A DNA stretch of 64,000 bases. It comes from Anisus vortex. Lineage: Eukaryota; Mollusca; Gastropoda; Planorbidae. Positions 23,261-36,165 of the stretch are shown here, piece after piece. A program made the position numbers and the translations under genes. The stretch covers positions 25,690,185-25,754,184 of the forward strand of contig OX421494.1 of assembly GCA_949126835.1 (NCBI GenBank), written 5' to 3'. A model generated the notes under the pieces. That model searched no databases. It was not told the origin of the DNA and saw only the letters and a program-made list of their open reading frames with translations. The first letter of the stretch is position 1. Each line of letters starts with the position of its first letter.

Positions 23261-25017
23261 TTAATGTTTTTTGTCGAAGGTTCCAGCACCTTTGTAGTTT
23301 CCAACATATCCAGAGTTCTCTACCGTGTCCACACGGCCATCTTTTCCTTTACCCTTACCATCATCTGTAAACCTTTCTTTGTGTGATCCTGTATAGCCGG
23401 AGACATCGGTCAGACGAGCAGTTGTGGCGTCCACTTTAGCAGCTTTCTGAAATGTCCACATAAAATATTCTTTGAGATTATGGTTCTAGCATATGGGTTT
23501 CTTTCAAACATATTTTATACAATTTCGAACCAATTTATTTCAATAGTTGAAAATTTTACTTTAAGATCTTGGTAATTAAATTTTATTGCGAATTTTAAAA
23601 GGGAAAAAAGCAACAAAGTCCAGGGTGTAGAAAACAAACATTTCTTGAACATGTTGATTGACATTTAACATTTTATGGACACTTAAGTTGTGCAATGTTT
23701 GATTCAATATTGATCCAAGATTTTACTATTTTTGTTTTTAAGATTTCAAATTTTTATTAAGGCATCTTCTTAGGCCTAGAAAGCAGTAATTGGTCAAGAT
23801 TATACTGTTGGCACAGTACTATGAGAACTATTGATAAAGAAAACCAGCCTATTGTTTAGTAAAAAGTAAAGTACCCTTCGGATCAAATTTATCACAGGGC
23901 CGGTGAAGCAGTGTTCACCAGTTTTTGTGGACACTGCATACTAGGGGAATGTGTGGCCAGCACAATGTTCCCTCAACATTCTCTAGATGTCTATAATTAA
24001 ATTTTCAGAAGTTTAAGTAAGGGCAGCTACTGCATCTACTTTTACACTATTTTTTTCCAGAGCTATCTCCCCTATTAATCTAAACATCTAAAATTATAGG
24101 CAAATTGCAATCGAAGCTTATTTCTACTCAACTGTTTCCTCGTTGGCTTTTGCTGCAATCTTGGCCCTAATTTCGTTGGCAAGGGCCTGAACCTCGGGAT
24201 CATCCACTGGTGCTCTCCCTTTTGTTTGCTTTCTCTTCTTAGCAATGACGTCAGCGGCAGTTTCGTTGATGACATCAGTTGCAATTTTATCAATGGAAAT
24301 TTTCTTTCTGCGTGAACAAAACAATTTTTTTTAAAATGTGTATTAAAATTTAAATTGATTACATAGACCCTCTTCTTTGTTCTCATTTGTTGTAGGTCTT
24401 ATGCCATATATGATTACAAATTTGCAGACGCCCCTCCTATATTGCGTCCTTCGCTTAAAATTAGCTTTGTCTTTTTTTTCTATTCATGCATTGGAAATAG
24501 CTTTATCTTATCTTAGCCTATATGTTCCAGTCGCTATTTCTATATAGAAGATTTTTGCACTCTACGCTTATCCGTATTTTGAGTCTAATTAGGGTTTTAA
24601 ATGATGATAAGTTGGCGGTTTTTACGGTTTGTACAGACAACCCATTCCATTCCGGGATGCCATTAGGAAAGAAAGAGAACTTATATGCGTTTGCTCTTGT
24701 TCAGTGAACTCACGCCATTCTTATTCGATTTTTTATGGGCCAATTACAAATAATGTGTCATTTTAGTCAGGGACGAAGTAAAGCTTTGGATCTCTCACTC
24801 ATCTATTGCCTACGTATGTTATGCATAGGCCTACTTACGCTTTGTCCTGGAACAGAGGCCAAATGGAGGCTTCAATGTTGGTCTTGTATTGCTTCAGATT
24901 GCAGGCTTCAATGCACTTAATAAATGGGGTCAGTTTCAGACAATCTGTAGTCTCTGACCTCTCTTTGAACTTTAGCAATGCTTGCTTGACCGCTGCTAGA
25001 TCTCCACCGGATGCCAT
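23261..25017 (-). CDS. Tubulin polymerization-promoting protein (TPPP/p25) family, gene 1
   Basis: Exons in transcript order 25017-24839, 24307-24133 and 23446-23261 join to 179 aa, the size of a short TPPP. The splice phases are 2 then 0; donors are GTAAGT and GTTGAG, acceptors end in CAG. TPPP proteins bind tubulin and promote microtubule bundling. The p25-alpha signature is in exon 3: [15 protein letters not shown] (about residues 130-144), GKGKG (148-152) and [16 protein letters not shown] (163-178). The N-terminal p25 core (1-118) is divergent, with LTPFIKC and a Lys/Ala-rich helix. The start is the first ATG after a candidate acceptor (TTGCAG just above 25021), suggesting a separate 5' UTR exon. 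It is convergent with NUBP2 and paralogous to the gene at 40902-43081. Intron 1 holds a LINE fragment and intron 2 a SINE fragment. Confidence 0.88.
23885..23990 (-). mobile_element. SINE fragment in TPPP gene 1 intron 2
   Basis: Read on minus, it carries GTGCTGGCCACACATTCCCC and AACTGGTGAACACTGCTTCA, the 3' body of the SINE family at 22345 and 52650. Confidence 0.65.
24424..24720 (-). mobile_element. CR1-like LINE 3' end in TPPP gene 1 intron 1
   Basis: The minus strand reads [15 protein letters not shown] followed by SSFKTLI, matching the C-terminal RT tail of the copy at 10668-10886. The lower part has TATCTTATCTTAGCC (tail, about 24506-24520) and CTACGCTTATCCG in the 3' UTR. A second short tail-like block with CAGACGCCCCTCCTATATTG lies at 24424-24470. 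Confidence 0.72.
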
Positions 25018-25272
25018 GATTCTGCAAGAAATGAAAGACATTGTTCACAGGTTGTTTAAAAAATGTGAAATCTTTTGATGATTCTACACTGTCTTGGGTG
25101 TGGGCTTGTTTTCTGTGTAATAGTGAAGTTTTTATTTAACCATTCACGATTGTTTTTCTAGCAGCTTATTATAGTGATGGGAAGTTTTGCAAAATTGATT
25201 GCATTTACTGCTCATTTTCGGGATGAACATCTAGTATCGAAAAGTATTTATAGAATCAACGCGAATGCTCTA

Positions 25273-25945
25273 TAGTGGGTTGGCAACCTAAGCCACGCGT
25301 GCTAGACTTGGCACGCAGAACGATTTTCGGTGGCACGAGAAAGACCTCCAAGAATATTGTTTAATACAAGTGAAAACAACATATGTAAGATAATTAGTGA
25401 ATGATGCATGGCGAACTACATGGGAATCACTATGGACGTCGACTGTTTTAGTTCAGGAATGTTTGTATGATAAGCTCCCATCATTGGACTTGCAATCTGT
25501 GATTGAATCTATTGGTAAGATAGTCAATTGTATAGTTTTTCAAGTCTCTTATAGAAGAAAGTCATACGGAGTAAAGGTAAAGTCTTGGATAGATTATTTT
25601 CTTGTCTGGAAGCAATTAAAATTTATCTTAATGGAGAAAAAAAATTCCGTTATTGAATGAGGAGAACTGACTGTTGAAGCCAATGTTTCTGTATAACTTG
25701 GCGACACGTTTCAGTGAGTTAAACTTCCATTTACAAGACTGGGTCCAAAAGCACTTGAAGTGTTGGGCAACTGGAATGGATTTGCATTGAAACTGGGCAT
25801 ATCTTTCCGTGAAATCTATTTCAAAACATTTAACTCTTTCCCTAATTTAAGGCAAATTAAGATAGATGAGCATTTTCAGAAGTACACTAGTTTTATTAAA
25901 ACAATTAACTCGTTTGGTATCACTAACATAAACTTTGGATGATTT
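25273..25945 (+). pseudogene. hAT transposon fragment with transposase remnant
   Basis: The left terminus (GGGTTGGCAACC, then GGCACGCAGAACG) is the reverse complement of the MITE right end. Inside, frames at 25397-25660 and 25690-25942 carry transposase-like sequence; NGFALKLGISFREIYFKTFN (about 25776-25835) closely matches the minus-strand frame of the hAT copy at 36174. Frameshifts and stops break it. The right terminus is missing where the L2-like LINE begins. Confidence 0.72.
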
Positions 25946-26530
25946 AATTCCGTAGCAGTCTCTCTTATCCAGTCAAGGTTGGATTACTGCAATAGTTGCA
26001 TGTGGGGTTTGCCCCAGAACCAGCTGCATAGATTACAGAGAGTGCAGAACACCGCGGCGCGCATTGTTTCGGGTGTGAGGAGGCAAGATCATATCTCCCC
26101 AACACTAAGAGATCTCCACTGGCTCCCGGTGATGAAGCGAATAGAGCACAAAATTATGTCCATTACATACGGATGCATAAAGGGCATAGCTCCTTCTTAT
26201 CTTTGAGAGCTTATCTCAAGGCATGAACCATCTAGGGAACTGCGATCTTCAACACAGTCACTCCTCAAAACTCCTAGTTTGGATGGACACAGAAAGAAGT
26301 ACCTGGGAGTGCGCTCATTTGAGTCAGTGGCGCCTTCTTTATGGAACATTCTATCTCAGACACTGAGAGAATCTGGGACAAGAGAAACTTTTAAAAAGAA
26401 CTTGAAGACCTTTCTCTTTGGTTAATACATCTGCCACTGCAAATCACAACAAGAGCGCACTGAGCATGCTAATTTAATAGCATGGATAGAAGCGCTATAG
26501 AAATGCCCATTCTTATCTTATCTTAATTGA
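25946..26530 (+). mobile_element. L2/CR1-like LINE, 3'-terminal copy with one in-frame stop
   Basis: The plus frame from 25949 reads [16 protein letters not shown], then [12 protein letters not shown] and [11 protein letters not shown], then GIAPSYL. This is the characteristic C-terminal RT-side sequence of L2/CR1 LINEs. One TGA at 26204-26206 interrupts it; afterwards the frame continues through RSFESVAPSLWNIL to KTFLFG and a TAA at 26423-26425. The 3' UTR has GAGCGCACTGAGCATGC, GAAGCGCTATAG and a TTATCTTATCTTA tail. Confidence 0.85.
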
Positions 26531-29500
26531 AGGGAAATAATTAACTGGTTTTCTTTACATTAATATTTCTAATATGTTTCTTTTATATTTCCATTTAAAA
26601 AAATTAATGGCGTACAATTTATAACTCTAAAATGATCAAATTACACAAGATAGTTAAAAATTTTATAAATATTTTATGGCTAAAGAATGTACATGTACAT
26701 TTTCAAACATTAAAATAACTACCCAGTTTGTATAATCATTACGTATCTCTTCCTCTTATTTGCAGTTTAGTAAAATTGCTTTCCATTGAAGATAAAATAA
26801 TATGTTAGAGTAAATATCAGTTATTCTGAGATTAACAGTAAAGACTTTATATCTATTATAATACTAGAATAATTTCTTGACAACTAGGTCTAGATCTAAA
26901 TTCAAATGGTGATAACTATTAATGTGTAAGTTTAGTAAATTGTGTATTAGCTATGAATGTTGTTTTTTTTAAAAAGCTAATAATAACAAACAGATTAAAT
27001 TTTTTATTAAATATAAAACGCTTTAATGATTTTCTCTATTACGCTCCTTTTCTTTTGGCCTTGGTCTTGCTATGGCACTAAATAAATTGTCTTATAAAAA
27101 TAATATAGTTGATCAGTTTGACTTTCACGCTGTTGGCACGCTGAATGATTCAAAATGATGGTAATAAATTAAATTGTTGAAATGTAATTTAAAGAAAAAA
27201 ATTAGAAACAGCATAAATTGTGCTTCGTGGCTTGTTAAAATAATTAATTAAATACTTTTTCCCGAAAAGGCCCTTTTTTTTTGCTCTGGGTACGCTACTA
27301 CTGCCCTCAAGTATAGTTAATAATCTTCTCCATTATCCACGCGATTCCATTGAACAATAGACATACTTTACATCTATTTTCAATTATCTCAATCTTGAAA
27401 CATAAAAACATATTATGTTAGTATCTGGTGCTATTTTAAAAAAGTATAAAAACAGTTTCGTTTTTTTCATCTCACTCTAGGTTATACAATTAATTTTTGT
27501 AAAGCTATGTGTCGAAGTTCTATGGCCCATTTATATTGCCCGTCAGAAGCCTAGAACAATATCGATTTCAATAGAGGAGGGGAAAAAGCATAAACGAAAA
27601 TTGGCATCCGTTTTAAAAATACATATTTAGAATAGCGGGCATTTGATTACACATTATTCAAACCGTTTAATTCCTCTCTCCAACACATAAGCCAATGATA
27701 GGCATAATATGTTGTTTTTATGCTTTTGTATTATGCATTTGCATTCCAATCCAAAGGTTTTACATTTGTCACTAAAAAAAAAAAAGTCAATAGATCTATA
27801 CATAGTTTAAAAATATGGGGAAATGTAGCCTAAGTATCAAAGATTTAAAAAATGACGCCCAAGTATAGAAACATTAGCAGGAATTTGTCTTTTATTTATT
27901 TCAGTTTGCATTAAAGTAAACCATACTACACACGAAAAGGAGGGGGGGGGGGGGGCTACCTAATACCTTGTCGTACTTTTTTTTAAAGGATGGGGTGAGG
28001 GGTTTCGACTTATTCCATGTAATTCTGATAACTTATATGAATTTTTTCACTTGTGTTAAATTAATGCTAAAATTATTTTTAAAATAATTTATCCCCCCCC
28101 CTCATTATTTAGTGAAACTGGTTCTGACTAGTTTTGTAAAATTCTGCTTGAAATGTTTCATTTATTTAAGGGACATAAAATAAAAAGTTTCTCTACCTCA
28201 CTGAACCATAAAAAAAAAACTTCTACTAGTTTTGTAGATTTCTAAATTAAGTGCAATCTTCATATTGAGCTCAGTCAAAGACATTATATTATTTCACTGA
28301 ACAATCTCATGAAAATTCAGGACTAGTATACTACTTTATAGCAGCTGTGCTTGTTTATTTTTGTGTACTTAGTGAGAAGTTAGTGCCTCGTTATATTGGC
28401 CCAATAAAACAGCTTCTTGTAAGTTAGCCGCACAGCTATTGATACTTTTGTTGATCCAAGAACGATAACTTTTCGATACGCCTGACAAATCAATAGCCCA
28501 TTTCAACCTAAGAGCATAGTTTTCTTTAAATAATTTGCCAAAGCAAATGTCACTTCAGTGCATTCTTTTTATAAAAAAAAAAAAAAAGAAACGTTCTTTT
28601 TAGAAACATAACAAAAAAACGGAGCTTAAATTAAACGTTTTGTACAAAAGCCGAAACACTAATTTTTTCTTCTCTTTTTCATTGTTCTGTGGAGACCCCG
28701 TTAGACCAAGACAATCGTAATTATACTTACGGTGGTCTTGGTTAGACTCGAGGTAAAAGTCAACAGTCAGACACCACAGCACAGACCTATATATTACTTT
28801 TTTGTTAAAAATCAGAACGGTAAACGTTATATATCTTTATATATATTTACCTTTATTTAGGAACTCTAAAAGTAGGCCCTAATATTTAATTATTTTGGAG
28901 CCTTTGCTATAATCTTTTTAACGTGGTAGTTTACGCTGAATATAAGTTTGCCGTTCACGTAACATAGTTTTTTTTTTTTAGAACTGCCAATCAGAAGAAT
29001 CCGTTTGTCTATGTGTGGCAGACATAACACGCCTGGGGTGCCACAGGGATCTATGTAGGAGCGCGGTTAGCTTGGGGCTGTTTATTCAAAGTACCCGGTG
29101 CCACACGTCAGGGGTTTCAATAGGTCGGAGTGTTATGCAGCATTTAGAAAAAAAAAACTTATTGACACTATGTATGAGCCAATATAATACATAGATCTCC
29201 TACCATTGCACGATTCTAAATAGGGAAGTGCTGAATATATTGTCTTTGTGATTACAACAACGTTAGATAAATCGATTTGAACGTTTAGTATCAGACCTTT
29301 TGATAAGCTTGTTCTTACCTGTCAAAGATCGTAAATTTGGCAACTTGATTCTGTCTATGGCGTTATGTGTTCAAATAGACACACACAAGGTTATCCACTC
29401 AAGAATATTGAACATAAAGACCAACGTATATAATTAATATTATGAGGGTCAGTTATATCCATATTCATTGCATGATTTTGATAGGGCAAATTGTAAGTAA

Positions 29501-32500
29501 AACAGGTTTAACATATGCATCTATAGTGTGAATGAATGAATAGTAGGACACACACTAATATCCTATCTCGCATGGGATGATGCCGTTTATGAATTATTCT
29601 GACAGACAAAAAAAAATTGTATCTATTTCGTCATTGTTGTAGAGAGCATGTTAACTTAAGCAAAGAAATGTGTGTGTAAGCCTTTGTGAAATTGGACTAC
29701 AATGGCGATAAAAACGAACATAAAGAGACTCAAAACGTTTTATCAATATCAATGATTTTATTGAAAACATCGTGAAATTTAAGAGTCAATTTTAGAATGC
29801 ATTTCTTTTAAAAATACATTGTACAAGGCTATGCCAGATTACCATAAAACTAAATCATTGTTCTTAGCTTTTATTTCTTTCGATATCCGAGAAAGTTCAT
29901 TGCTTCAACATTCTATAGATATGTAATAGAGCCTAACACAAGATGAAACATGCTGTGAGTACACCCCCACCTACTCCCCCACCTACTCCCCCACCTACTC
30001 CCCCGCAAACTATTTCCTCCTCCCTTCCAGACGGAAACATGTTTAAATAAGATATGGGGGCGATAACAAGAAAGGTGAAGATGGCACAACAAACATGTGC
30101 ACTTCACTGGAGTTCAAATCTGGGCGAAGGCCAGACATAGAAACCTTTGGTGAGCTAAACACCATAGAAATGTAAGTTTGAGTGAAGTTAAATGAATGAG
30201 ACATCCCTGAGCAGCGTTTCCAAACTTAAAGCGAAAGAAAATAATAATTTCTGTTTTAAGCTTGTTTTTTTAATAGTATTTATAAAGTGCCGGTGCTTCT
30301 TGTCTTTAAAAATCAAATGATAGATGGGATGCAAGGGAAGTAATCAAGTCACCTCCAGTTTCAATGTGTCTAAGTGTATTAGCGTGTGTGTTACGTATAA
30401 GTGCTCGTGATGGAGTGAATGTAACTAGAAATGTCAAGTATGTTTATACTTGACGTCATTGTGTGTGTGCAGAAGCACATTGCTAGACACGCCCACACAT
30501 TAGTGTGCCGATTCGGTGAGTAATATTGTTGTGTCATGTGGGCTGGAACCCCAGAGCGTCAGCAGATTATGCTAGAGCTTTGAAACATTAATCTTCCAAT
30601 ACAAGATTATGTAGGAACTTTGATTCTGTTATAGCTTTAAAACAGTGGTTTTCAAATAAAAGATTATGTAGGAACTTTGGAACATTCTTGGCAATTTAAG
30701 TCTTTACAAAAACTGATTCTTTGTAATAGGGGGGGGGGGGGGGAGGCTTTTTTTATTGTGTATATGTTAAACTTTGAATTCCGTCGTTGTATCGTAATGA
30801 GATCATGATTGTATCAGAACATCACTGAATCAGAACATCACTGAATCAGTACACATATGAATCGGAACATCACCGAAACAGTGGGCTACCTCACTTGCTA
30901 AGAACATGACTGGATTAGAGATGTCTCAAACGAACATCAAATTCTAAGCAAAAATAAAATCAGAAAATGTTTGCAAAAGTAAATTATATTTCTGTGCTTT
31001 TTTTTTCGTAAAGTAGGCTCATACCAAACATGAAAATTTGGACATTTGTGTATACAATTATTGGTAGACCACAGTTGCCACTGTTTTACACATTTGGCAC
31101 AGGACAACACATAGCAAGCATAGCGATATGACACATAATGAACTCTACATATAGTTTAATGTAAGTGAATTATAAATAACCTACTCAAGGGGAGAAACCC
31201 CATACTGCCATCAACTTCATACCGTTAGCACTATAATATATTATGTAGACCTAGTATATCTCCAGTAAATGTTGGCATTTACTCCTATATCTGGCTGATG
31301 GCGTGTGATAAAAAAACAACTCATAATAGCACGAGCTTCCTTTCTGCTATCCAGTAGACACCTGGCCTTATTGTTTTTAATTCCCATTGGCACGTCTTTG
31401 GTTTTTCTTCTTGGCATTTATCATCTTACCACTGAGGCACCCAAAGATCAAGAGCTCCGATAGGAAGGTATCTCTAAACACCACGATTCTCTCCCTTTTA
31501 TTAATCCTTTTTTTTTTAACTTATCGACATTATATTAGTTTAAAAATTGAGAAAAAGTCTCAATATTGCATAAATAAATAATGTATCCTGTTAAAGGAAG
31601 TCAGGTACAATTATGTAAAGCTTTATTGTTTCAAGTGTTTTACTAAAATATACGTGTCCTTATTAGGTGTGTCTTGTGGGTAAAACGTATTTGACTAGAT
31701 TGTGACATGGGTCCTTCTTGCTAGTTTAAGTTAAATACTTCCACCCGTCTTTAGAGTAGCGATATGTATTCTGTACCCAGCAAGTATAGCGCATGGCACA
31801 GGGCCTATAGACTGGCAATGGGAAACTTAGACCTAATCCTCTATTTTTAAAAAATTAAATATATAGGCCCTAATATAGGTTATGCTGGTACAATACACAA
31901 AAAAAAAAGTTATTCGCTGTTCAGTCTAAGTCTTGCATTTTCTTGCGTTCACCTAATATATAGACTATATCTGTTTATTTATTTATATAACGAATTGCAA
32001 GGGTCAGTGAAGTTAACCATAGCGTTACCTTTTATTTAGATATATCCCAAACAAAACTGAAAGTTATTGAAAGAAAAGCCTACGCGATCTCAGTACGTAC
32101 TGTGAACAATAGTATTTTTGGTAAATCAATGCTACTCTGAACTATTGTACTTTTGGTAGATCAAACAACAGGCCTATGATCTCCAGAACTTAGGTCAAAA
32201 GCGGCCGACCGTCATCTATTGTGTGAGACGAACGAATCAATACAACAACAAAAAATATCGACTAAGCGCCATTTTTTTGTCGTTAAGGTAAACAGTGCCG
32301 GGTTTATTCCTTGTGTAACGTTGAAGTGTTGGGGTGTGGTTAAAAATAGCTGTCTACTACAAGCTACACTCGTAGGAAGAGTTCGTGCTACCAATCTGTA
32401 ATTAATAAGAGGAGATCAAGTTTCGTGTCTCGTAACCTGTGTCTGAACTTATATAAAGTTTCAAAACAAAACTTGCCTCTATAGGCCTTTTTAGGCTTTT

Positions 32501-35120
32501 GTTGTTTATTGTTGTGGCGGAAACCTAAAGGCCTAGACTATATAATTTCTTCATCTCGATTTTTAACTTAGTAACGTTGACATGTATAAATAGGACCTAG
32601 ATTTATACACTAATTAATAGGCATAAAAAGGTATATATATAATATATATATATACAAAAAAAAATAATATTTATACTGTTGAAGACGTGTTATTCAATTG
32701 TAAATTGGTCTAGTTAGTTCTTTGAAATGATAAACGAGTTGATAAAATCATTTCTTAATAAACAAAATTCACATTTGAAATCGTATATTTATTGCTTATT
32801 CATTCAAAAGGCAAACAGTTTTTTTTTACTACTGCAAGTCTCATGCAGGCTTGAACAAGAAACTGGATCCTCGTAGCCCCGAATATGTTGTATTGATTCT
32901 AAATCAACAATGGAAAAATATATAGGGTAGTGCAAATTTTTCTCCACTGGTTTTTCTTGTGCCTATATACATTCAATTATAAGCACAAAATATACAGGAC
33001 AAGTTTTCAGATTAAAAATATATCACGTTCACAAACATTCTCACATTAGAGCTGTTAGGTTTTGTTAGCATACGAACACAACTTAACGTCAGGCTAAACT
33101 TCTACTACAGTTATTTACAATTATAGTTAAATAATTAACTAACTTTTTACCATCGAATTCTTCGTGTAGACTATGCAAGCTACCCCCCCCCCCCCCCCAA
33201 CACACACACTAACACTTTCCCCCTAGTGTAAATAATCAGTAATTAGTATCCTCACAACATACACAGATGATTGGCTAATTGTGTAGGCTAAAAGTAAAAC
33301 TTGTTGCAATTTAGAAATACCGCTACAGCTAAAGCAGACCCCCACTCCCGTTTCCTTCTCTCTATCACTTTCAAAACACAAGTAGGTCACCGCCTATAGT
33401 TCCTTATTGTGTCTGAAAAATATCGTAGGCCTACTAGATAAAATTGTCGTTTGTGTGCGCGCGCGTGTGTGCTATGTGTGTGTGTGTTGGGGGAGGGGCT
33501 ATTGCTATGAAACGCTATGCTAAGAATTGCTAATCTCGATATTTATGCTAATCATGTAGGCCTAATGAATGGAAGTGTTGAATCTAAGATCTACATTCTA
33601 ATAAATGAAAGTCCATATATTAAGAGCTCTAAAGTACAGAAAAATATAAAGGGCCTATATTTTTTTACAAACTTATAGACTCTAAAATATTTAAAAAAAA
33701 ATACATACAAGTATACTCGCCCACAAGAAAAAACAAAACGACAGTAAAGCAAAAATGTGCTTTCCTAAAATAGTAAACTTTAAAACAAGTACCAATAGCA
33801 AATGAACATAATATTATTATTAGAACAAACTGAATAAGCAGTCATAACAGATAAAAACAGAAAATTATGACACAAATACAAACGCACATAAAATGTTTAA
33901 CTTACCAAGAATGTGTTTGTTTTGTTTAGCGACCCAAAGGCTCCAATACAATGTCACCGAAACAGACTGACTCAGGAAATAACGACGCGATAATCTTTGC
34001 CAGGCCCAAGGACCTAACACTTTCCAATCATTGGCTGATCGATTTTACCGATCTAAATGCGATCGAACTTGCCATTCACTGGTTCCCCCCTTGTGCCACA
34101 AAACAAGTCTGTTCAATGCTCTATGTGTTTTAATAATAGTTCACCTTTGCCCCCTCCCCTCCTCCTACACTTCTCCCCACTATTTCTATTTACATTGACA
34201 GTAAAATTGTGTCACAAACGTAAACTTCAACTTTAACCTTTCCCTTTGAAGAAGTATAGTGTAAAATGTTATCAAATATTGTGAAATGGAACTCGTAAAA
34301 GTGTTTCAAGGATTATGGGAGGATTATATGAGGGTAAGGAGATAAAGAAGTGAGTATGTGTGTGTGTGTGGGAAGGGGGGGGGGCTTTAGGTAGGGAGTA
34401 GAGAAGCATGAAAAAATGTTTTGATTTTTTATGTAGTATCGATACAGCTATTTTTAGTAACTTCCGTTATTTGTTTAGGCCTACTGTAAAACTTAAATTG
34501 TTGCCTTTTTTTTAAACATATAAATATAATTATGATGACTGATGCGTGTCCATCGTTTTCGATGAGGACCATCTAATGTCAGAGTCATGATTTCTTATGG
34601 GTTCGGTGATGGCTGATGAGGCCAAAAGTATTTGCCTCAGTGGGGGCACAGGAAATATAATTATAATGTGTAGACTAAAAACATTTTATTTTGGGCCGAA
34701 TTATGGTTATTTATTATCATCAAAGCTATGAACTGGCATTCGAAATCTTTAGCGTCTGCAAATCTACTGTTAAATATTTTTTTACGCGAACTTTCCATTA
34801 TTGGGAAAACTATATAAACATTTTTAAGTTACAGACGGAACAAAGAAATGTCTTAAATGTTGTAAATATTACTTTCCCCAAAAATTTTTTTTTAGTAAAG
34901 TCGCTATTAGGTATCTTACAAAAATAGAATAATATCCAACATTCAGTAAAAGTAAAATCAATAAAAAAAATAGTGTAGTGAAATTTGTCTTTACTTTATT
35001 TTTAATAATAGGCCTAAAGTATTTGTGGTGTGAGAAGCAAGGGACAGTGGACTATGTCAATGGTGAATTACAATGTATGTAGGCCTATAGAATTGTCAGG
35101 GTGTTAGTAGACTTTGAGTC
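26531..35120. other. Long gene-free region
   Basis: No conserved coding block was recognised across 8.6 kb. Visible items are poly-G runs at 27942-27955 and 30729-30743, a C run at 33183-33198, a short tandem CCTACTCCCCCAC repeat (29947-30003), a GT/GC microsatellite (33450-33490) and several TAGGCCTA words (33426, 33557, 34479, 35010, 35080). Reading frames here are short and carry no known domain. Confidence 0.5.
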
Positions 35121-35125
35121 TAAAT

Positions 35126-35881
35126 TAACTTTAGATTATAAATGACAAACACTGCAGCCCGCGGACCACACACGGACATGTGCAATGAAACCCGCAGCCG
35201 ACATGCCACAGGTATGCTTGTACGGAACACAAATCTGGCACACCGCCGCGCAAAAAGCAGGTAATAATCTCTACATGTGACATTGAATGGTAGTATTGAC
35301 AATGTAAATACAAATATTCACGGTCAGATTCAACATCACATTTGGCATTTACAGTTGTCAACGCATAAGAAAGCTATCAGTTTCTACACATAAAGCGAAG
35401 TTTATTCTGGAGGGTAGTGTGGTTACCCGACTTCTTTTAAAACCACCATGAAAAGTTTTCAAACTTGAGAAAGTTAGCAACAAGGATTATAACATTTCTT
35501 GATTGTACGTGTGTGTGGGAACAGTTATTTTCCTTTTATAAAATCTAAAACAACTTCTCAGAAAACATTGTTCCCTGATGAACAGTTATCATTTCTGAAC
35601 CAAGTTGGAACTGCAAATACATTTCAACTAGATGTGCTAAAAATTTCATGAAAAAAGTTTTAAGGCCTCGGGACAAAACATTTTAAAAGGTTGAATGGTA
35701 AAAATAAATGAATTTTCACCTGTTAAGTTTGGAGTAGTTAAATGTAGCGCACATGTAAACCAAACAAACATTAATTTAATAACATTGCAAATAGTGTTTC
35801 TTAGCTTTGTTAGTGTGGCCCGCTTGCATACTTAAAATATTTTTTGTGGCTCAAGGTTCGGTTGGAGTTTGACATCCCTGG
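35126..35881. mobile_element. Possible hAT-like non-autonomous element
   Basis: The right end GAGTTTGACATCCCTG resembles the inverted hAT terminus CAGGGATGTCAAACTC. The left side has GACAAACACTGCAGCCCGCGG, a plausible decayed counterpart. No convincing target duplication was found. A 26-bp direct repeat (35871-35896 and 35903-35928) containing GGTCTAGATAGAGGTCA spans the right boundary. Confidence 0.4.
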
Positions 35882-36165
35882 TCTAGATAGAGGTCAATCA
35901 TTGACATCACTGGTCTAGATAGAGGTCAGTATGGGCCAAAACCCCTTTTCAAGCATTGTATTGTCTGGAGGGTGGAATTTTAGGACTTACAGTACATTTT
36001 CTGGACAGTCTTTGGAAGGGAATATATTGTGCTCTAACTCGAGAGTGTTCAAAAGCTTTGATACTTAGCCTCGGCTGCATGAGCCCTGCTGTCTGTTAAA
36101 ATAATTTAAAGCACGTATCTTCTTTTTCTTCTTTTTCATTCTAAAAAAAAAGAGTATGCTGGATG

